Part shown: one piece after another, positions 42,015-47,336 of the stretch
How the letters are laid out: the number at the start of each line of letters is the position of its first letter
Position numbering within the stretch: position 1 is the stretch's first letter
Origin: Poteriospumella lacustris
Lineage: Eukaryota > Sar > Chrysophyceae > Chromulinales > Dinobryaceae
Length of the DNA stretch: 47,336 nt
Assembly: GCA_008000375.1 (NCBI GenBank)
Contig: SMOI01000230.1
Location: forward strand, 1 to 47,336
Direction of reading: 5' to 3'
Program-made: the position numbers and the translations under genes
Notes under the pieces: generated by a model
The model's database searches: none
The model's input: only the letters and a program-made list of their open reading frames with translations
What the model was told of the DNA's origin: nothing

Positions 42015-43154
42015 TTTAAGCAAATGGCCCTTCGACCCTTTGATGATGCTGACGACGACGACGACGACGACGCATCCTAACGGACCCAGACACTCCCATC
42101 CCAGACTAACGGCGTCGTCATTCCAGTCTCGCGCCTTTTCGATCAATAATACTTTATCGTCCGTTCTGGGATATTTTGAAGAAATCTGCTCTCTCAAGCT
42201 CCCTGGTGGTCTTTGTGAAGGTCAGAGAACGCGGGAGGAGGGGAGGGGAGGGGGGAGAGCACAAGGGGCACTCAATTCACAGACAACGTTACACAGACAA
42301 CGAAACACGCACTACTTTCACACTACCGAATGAACGAAAAAATGAACGAACAAACGAGCGAACAGACAGCAAAGAAAACACGTACAGAGGGGTCACACGT
42401 CGTAGGCACCAGGGACGTATACTGTACAGTATAGTACAGTACAGTACACCTGCGTTTCTTATAAGTCACCTGAGCAACGACTACGACAACGGCGACGACG
42501 AAGACGACGAAGACAACACGAGCACCGACAGGAGACACAGCAATCCAAGAAACTACGAGAAAGAGACGCCGTGTAACGGGGACATACAGTACGTACATTC
42601 GTACACGTGCACGCACTGTACAGGTGACAGAAACACGCTACAGACGACACCACACGACACAGCAATGACTCGACACGTGACTTGCACAGGACACACTAAC
42701 TACAAATAAACAAACAGAGCGAGCGAGCGAGCGAACGAGCGAATGGACGAACGAACACGAACGCGGCCAAACTGTGCCAGTAAAAGAACAACGGAGGAAA
42801 CCAAACACCGCCAACGGTCGGAAGGGCCCATATGAGTGAACACGACGAGACGTGTCCAGGCGCGGTGGGTAGTGAGTGCAGTGTACACAGAGAGGGTCGT
42901 GTACAGAGAGCCGTGTAAATAGAAAGGCGGTAGGACAAGGGATAGGAGAGGGACCACGTAACGAAGAGAGCGGGGCAGAAGGAGAGAACGAGAGAAACCG
43001 ATAGAGGGAGAGGGAGTGGGTGAGGGGGGAGAGGGAGAGGAGGAAAGCAAAGTGCGAACAGAAACGAAGGTAAAATCAACGAAGGACGAGAGCGAAACAG
43101 ATACCATCGATCCCTGCCCTGCCCACACCAGGTGGTACAGTAAACACCGCCGCC
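42015..43154. other. Intergenic with simple repeats
   Basis: Holds a (CGA)n run at 42051-42072, A/G-rich stretches, the 14-bp palindrome ATACTGTACAGTAT at 42419-42432 followed by GTACAGTAC repeats, and a (GAGC)/(GAAC) run at about 42717-42760. Open frames on both strands are low-complexity and have no domain. Confidence 0.5.
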
Positions 43155-46100
43155 TCACGGATGGTGGTGGTGGGGCAACGATCCGTCGGACGGGTCGTCG
43201 CTATCGTCGAACAGCAGCGCCCACGACGCCGCGGAGGACGACCCCGACGAGTTCTCCTGCGACGCTGCGGGGGAGCCAGTAGCCAGGCCCCGGGCTGCCG
43301 AGGCCGCCGAGGCCGCCGTCATATCGACGACGTACGTGGCCATATCGTCGTCATCGTCGTCGGCGCTGCTGCTCGGTGGTGGTGGGTAGGCGGCGTCGTA
43401 CAGTGCACCGAGCACCACCTTACGGTCCGTGCGGTCGTCGTTATCGTGGTCGTCGTTGCCGTGCTCGCCGTCGGACAACACGTCGAAGGATGCCAACGAC
43501 GACCACGACAACGACAACGACAGCGACGGTGACGGCGACTGTGACTGCGATGACAACGACGACGACGCCGCCGCCCACGATCCGCTGTCGTTGTCGTTGT
43601 CGTTGTTGTTGTCGTAGCGGTGGCGATGGCGGTCGTGGTGGTGGCTGCTGCTGCTGTGGGTCGATGGTGGGTCCCCGCCGACGGGTGGTACTGTTAGCGG
43701 TGCGACGAACGCGGCGGGAACACCGGTCGCAGTATCGCGCACGGCCGCAGCGCCTGTCCCGTCGGCGCCAACGGCGTCGTCGTCGTTGTCGTTGCCGTCG
43801 TCTTGTTCGACTTCTTCGGCCGCCACCGCCGTCGGGCGCCGCCGCCGCAGACGACGACGACGACTACGACGACGCCGCTGCGCCGACAGATGGCGATAGC
43901 CGTCGTAGACGAGATACCGCCCCACCCAGCCGGCCAAGAGCGCGCCGATGACGCACCAGAGAACGGTCCGCCAGAGGGACAACGAGGCGTCCTCTTGCTT
44001 CGACGGCTGCAGCACCAACAGCCACAGGTACGCGACGCTCGCGATGACGAAGGTCATGAACAAGGTGACCACCATCGGCAGCGTCCGTTGAAACGCGGGG
44101 GAGACCATCTGGTGGAAGAAGAACGCGTCCTCCTCCTCCGCGACAGAGCCGTCGTCGTGGGCGTCGTTGTCGCCAGACGACGACGGCGGCGACGACCCCC
44201 ACCCCCACGACCACCATGACCGTTTCGTTGACGAGGCCGACGAGGGCCGCATGAACCAGCACAAGGCACGTTCCATTCCACGATCAAACAACGTCCGACG
44301 CTTCCTTCGCGGTGTGGTGGCGGTGGCTGCTTCGACCGCCATCGACCCCATCGACCCCATCGACGACGACGACAGATGCTGCAGCAGATACGGCACTTCC
44401 GGCGGCACATCGGTGACTGGACTATGCCGATGCGCCACCGCCGCCACCGCTGCTTCTCCTTCAACGTCTTTCAGCATCCCCAGCGCGGTGAACCCCGCCT
44501 GACTGTACACCCACGTCGACGGCAACGGCAACGTCCCCCGCACACGCCCACGCTCACGCTCATCGGACGCGGTACCCGCGCGGACCACCTGACGCATCGC
44601 ACGCGCCATCTCCGACGCGAGATACGTCCGTACCAACCAGAAATCGATGATCGCGATCTCACCGACTTGGACGACGAGGAAGTCCGACAGCCATTCCGAG
44701 ACCACCGCGCGGAAGAACGAACGTTGCCAGGCAAAGCCCCGCACGGCCGCCTTGCTGATCAAGAAATAGAGCGCGCCAATGTGCAACAGCGCGAGCGAGA
44801 ACGCGAGCAACCCTCGTATCAAAGGAGAGGATGCCCATGCGGCGGCGGTGTTATTACGACGGCTGTGGTGACGGTGGTGACGGTGGTGGTGGTGCAAGCG
44901 ATGAAACACCCGCGGCGCGTGGCGGTACAAGACATTGAACAGCAGCCGTTGCTTCGCGGCCATGTAGGTCGACGGCGTAGCGAGGGCGGAGACCGCTGCA
45001 TCACCCCCACTACCGCCACCGCCACCACCGCCACCGCCGTAGGGCAGCAGGTCGCAGGTGAGCAGATACATCGCCAGGTAGCCGTCGTGGTGGATCGTTT
45101 GTTGTGGATCCTCGCGACCATCACGACACGTTGGCTGTTCGACGAACGCACGAGCCGCATGTAACCACAAATCACGTGGCAGTGGACGCGGAGGTGGGGT
45201 GTCCCGACGGGGCAACGCAGACGGGATCCCCGTCGCGACGACGGGGACCTCCGCCCATCGAATCGCGTCACTCTTCGCCGTCACCGTCGCCGTTGTTGCC
45301 GTCAGTGGACCGTTGAGCATCGGCGATCGCTCAGGCACCACCCCGTGGGGCTGCAGTGTCATATACGCACTACGCACGGGGCGTTGGCCCACCATCGCCG
45401 CCGCCGCCGCCCCTTGCTCCATCGGCGGCTGCGCTTCCAACGTGTCAAAGACGAAATCCAAATACAACGAGAAGAGCAACGAGGCCAACGACGCCAAGAA
45501 ATACGACAACACGAACGAGATGGGCGACGAGGTATTCGGATTCAACACACACGTGCCCGTCGTCGACGTATCGTCCTCTTCCTCCGCCATCGTCGTCTTC
45601 GAGGTGGTGACGACGGCGGCGATCGCATACGACGAGACTTGTTGGCCATTCAAGAACTCTTGAATCGTCGCGGCGCGATCGGCGGTCGCCGCGGAGGATA
45701 GTGCAGGGTTCGTGCTGGTCGTGGGCTTTGCCTTCCAGAGGCATTTGTTCTGGGTGGGGTCCAACAGGGTCGTACGGTATTCGCATGCCTGGGCAAAGGT
45801 CTGGCTACGGCAATAGCCATTGTCTTCCGGGTACTGGAGGTCGTACAAGACGGCTACGACAAAGCAAGAGACCGTCAAGAGGGTCAGCACCCGTATGATG
45901 TCGAGAATCAATCGGCCGCGGCTGCTGTGCATCGGTGTCACCTGTGGCTGCTGGTGTTGTGACGGTGGAACGGTGCGCAGGCCACTGTACGCGACCACGT
46001 GCGAGAGAATACGCACGAGCACGTGTCGTTCCCCGATGGTGTACCAGAGGCGCACGCCCCACCACCATTCATCGTTGACGGTGGCGGTGGCGGTGGCGGT

Positions 46101-47336
46101 GGCGGTGGTAGACGAGGGCCGTATCATCGCGGGCAAGAGACTGTGCCAATAGGCGACGAAGCACGTCCAGGGAGGCGGCGATGGACGTGGTGGCGGTGGT
46201 GGTGCGGTGTGGTCGCTGTCGTTGGCTGTGGCGGTGGCAGTGGCAGTGGCGGTAGTGGTGATGACGCCTGCGGTGGGGCTGGTCGTCGAGGCAACGGGCG
46301 ATGGATCTGTGCGCCTCTTCTTCTCCGCGTGAGCCGCCGCCGCCGCCGCCGACGACGACAGGCCGAGACGACGCAGCGATGGATAGTACACCCCCAAGAG
46401 CAACAACCCACCCAGCGACCACAGACAACCGAACGTCACAAAGACCAGAATCGATTTGCTGGCGATATCGCCCGTGATCGGGGACGCGACCACCGACACC
46501 GTCGTATCGACATCGCTCGAGGCAAAGGAACTAAACGCCGCCACGGACATCCGTCCTTTCATCGCCAACAACGACGAGGTCGTGGCCGGGGACAACAACA
46601 ACGAACGATTACCGCCGCCGCCAGTGCTGCCCAGCTCGGGGCCACACCTACAGACAACCGCCCCCTGGCCGATGGGAATCGTCTGGCAATAGTCGGTACT
46701 GGCGATCGTATTGTCGTCGAGGTTCAGAATACTACACACTTGCCGTTGGACCGGGCAGCGTCGACGAATGATCGCCGAGGCCTTGCCCGAGCAGGTTAAG
46801 TTCATCCAGATACGCGATTGCGGACAATGCACCGCGCGGGTTTCGACCAGACCCAGTGAACAGTTGTGAATCAACATCGCTGTGTCGGGTGGCACCATCG
46901 ACGCAGCGGATAAAGTCAATTGCGTTTCAAACGAAGGCAACGCGATTGTACTTAACGATCCATTGCCACGGATCAAACTGAATTGCACGGAGACGACATC
47001 GGAACTCAACGATAACGGCGCCAACAACGACGAGGACGAGGATGAGGTATTGCCAGAGGAGCCCGAGGTCCCGTTCATCGCGATGGGCGGCGTCAATGTA
47101 AACAACGACGCGGACAACTCAATCACCGACACCAAACTCCCCACGTAGGAGGCAGCTGACGGGGGCGTGTCCCCATTCGACGACGAAGACGATGGGGACA
47201 ACGACGAGGCCGGCGGCACAAAGCTCAGGGTGGTACTGGTGGAGGCTAACGCAACGGTAATGCGCGGTTGTGCACCACTACCACCACTGCTACTGCTGTT
47301 GTTGGTAGTACCGCTGCTGCTATTGGTGGACGACGA
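43155..47336 (-). CDS. Multi-pass membrane protein with REJ/GPS-like ectodomain (5-prime partial)
   Basis: The frame is open from the right window edge (1393 codons visible) to TGA at 43155, so the N-terminus lies outside. The visible start is a Ser/Thr/Gly-rich ectodomain with conserved cysteines (NCSLGLVETRAVHCPQ, MNLTCSGKA, then YCQTIPIGQGAVVCRCG near 46640-46700), a pattern like the GPS region that precedes the first membrane helix in polycystin/REJ-type proteins. Hydrophobic segments follow at about 46460-46385, 45912-45840, 45520-45440, 44820-44747, perhaps 44690-44625, 44075-44010 and 43965-43905. Long Ala, Thr-Ala, Pro, His and acidic low-complexity loops separate them, and the C-terminal tail is acidic and Ser-rich. 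Likely a plasma-membrane receptor or channel-like protein; exact family unproven. Confidence 0.7.
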   Translation of the reverse strand, partial: SSSTNSSSGTTNNSSSSGGSGAQPRITVALASTSTTLSFVPPASSLSPSSSSSNGDTPPSAASYVGSLVSVIELSASLFTLTPPIAMNGTSGSSGNTSSSSSSLLAPLSLSSDVVSVQFSLIRGNGSLSTIALPSFETQLTLSAASMVPPDTAMLIHNCSLGLVETRAVHCPQSRIWMNLTCSGKASAIIRRRCPVQRQVCSILNLDDNTIASTDYCQTIPIGQGAVVCRCGPELGSTGGGGNRSLLLSPATTSSLLAMKGRMSVAAFSSFASSDVDTTVSVVASPITGDIASKSILVFVTFGCLWSLGGLLLLGVYYPSLRRLGLSSSAAAAAAHAEKKRRTDPSPVASTTSPTAGVITTTATATATATANDSDHTAPPPPPRPSPPPWTCFVAYWHSLLPAMIRPSSTTATATATATVNDEWWWGVRLWYTIGERHVLVRILSHVVAYSGLRTVPPSQHQQPQVTPMHSSRGRLILDIIRVLTLLTVSCFVVAVLYDLQYPEDNGYCRSQTFAQACEYRTTLLDPTQNKCLWKAKPTTSTNPALSSAATADRAATIQEFLNGQQVSSYAIAAVVTTSKTTMAEEEDDTSTTGTCVLNPNTSSPISFVLSYFLASLASLLFSLYLDFVFDTLEAQPPMEQGAAAAAMVGQRPVRSAYMTLQPHGVVPERSPMLNGPLTATTATVTAKSDAIRWAEVPVVATGIPSALPRRDTPPPRPLPRDLWLHAARAFVEQPTCRDGREDPQQTIHHDGYLAMYLLTCDLLPYGGGGGGGGGSGGDAAVSALATPSTYMAAKQRLLFNVLYRHAPRVFHRLHHHHRHHRHHSRRNNTAAAWASSPLIRGLLAFSLALLHIGALYFLISKAAVRGFAWQRSFFRAVVSEWLSDFLVVQVGEIAIIDFWLVRTYLASEMARAMRQVVRAGTASDERERGRVRGTLPLPSTWVYSQAGFTALGMLKDVEGEAAVAAVAHRHSPVTDVPPEVPYLLQHLSSSSMGSMGSMAVEAATATTPRRKRRTLFDRGMERALCWFMRPSSASSTKRSWWSWGWGSSPPSSSGDNDAHDDGSVAEEEDAFFFHQMVSPAFQRTLPMVVTLFMTFVIASVAYLWLLVLQPSKQEDASLSLWRTVLWCVIGALLAGWVGRYLVYDGYRHLSAQRRRRSRRRRLRRRRPTAVAAEEVEQDDGNDNDDDAVGADGTGAAAVRDTATGVPAAFVAPLTVPPVGGDPPSTHSSSSHHHDRHRHRYDNNNDNDNDSGSWAAASSSLSSQSQSPSPSLSLSLSWSSLASFDVLSDGEHGNDDHDNDDRTDRKVVLGALYDAAYPPPPSSSADDDDDDMATYVVDMTAASAASAARGLATGSPAASQENSSGSSSAASWALLFDDSDDPSDGSLPHHHHP

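Noticed and set aside
42176-43158. Several ORFs of 90-177 codons on both strands
   Set aside because: All fall in simple repeats (GAGC, GAAC, CGA, CT-rich) and have no recognisable protein.

Overview
This is eukaryotic nuclear DNA. Several genes read as one conserved protein only after removal of short GT-AG introns (61 to 109 bp), and the proteins belong to families known only in eukaryotes: myotubularin-type lipid phosphatases, an ARL2 GTPase, a PP1 inhibitor-2 and an FSP1/AIFM2-type oxidoreductase. The lineage cannot be fixed from sequence alone. The QPS/QPT peptide repeat, a REJ/GPS-like multi-pass membrane protein, and Copia and PIF/Harbinger elements together suggest a protist, with a stramenopile (oomycete-like) organism the best guess. 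A zoosporic fungus or a rhizarian is possible.

The window has two compartments. Bases 1 to about 13.4 kb are repeat-rich, with no recognisable intact host gene: a decayed interrupted ORF (2.1-3.0 kb), tandem and dispersed repeats, two Copia RNase H fragments (4.6-5.05 kb and 10.3-10.7 kb, the second in a large inverted duplication), and an apparently intact PIF/Harbinger DNA transposon at 5616-8796 with a 13-bp terminal inverted repeat, a 3-bp TCA target duplication, a DDE transposase and an accessory ORF.

Bases 13.4 to 47.3 kb are gene-dense and GC-rich, and their proteins carry many low-complexity tracts. In order: a head-to-head pair of C2-GRAM-myotubularin genes (minus 18706-13467, 1721 aa; plus 19347-25671, 2046 aa) sharing a 640-bp intergenic region; an FSP1/AIFM2-like oxidoreductase (26492-27736); ARL2 in six exons (28601-29599); an expanded PP1 inhibitor-2 (minus 32269-30691); an ARM/HEAT-like coiled-coil protein (32996-36943); an uncharacterised 854-aa protein (37464-40028); a kinase-like gene broken by an in-frame TAG (minus 41912-40671); and a large multi-pass membrane protein running off the right edge (minus 47336-43155).

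The most notable observation is the paralogous phosphatase pair. Two blocks (about 500 bp covering most of exon 1, and 478 bp in the first half of the phosphatase domain) are nearly identical at DNA level, while the rest of the two genes has diverged heavily in sequence, length and introns. This is the expected footprint of recent inter-paralogue gene conversion in an inverted pair, or of strong selection on those blocks. No tRNA, rRNA or CRISPR array was recognised.
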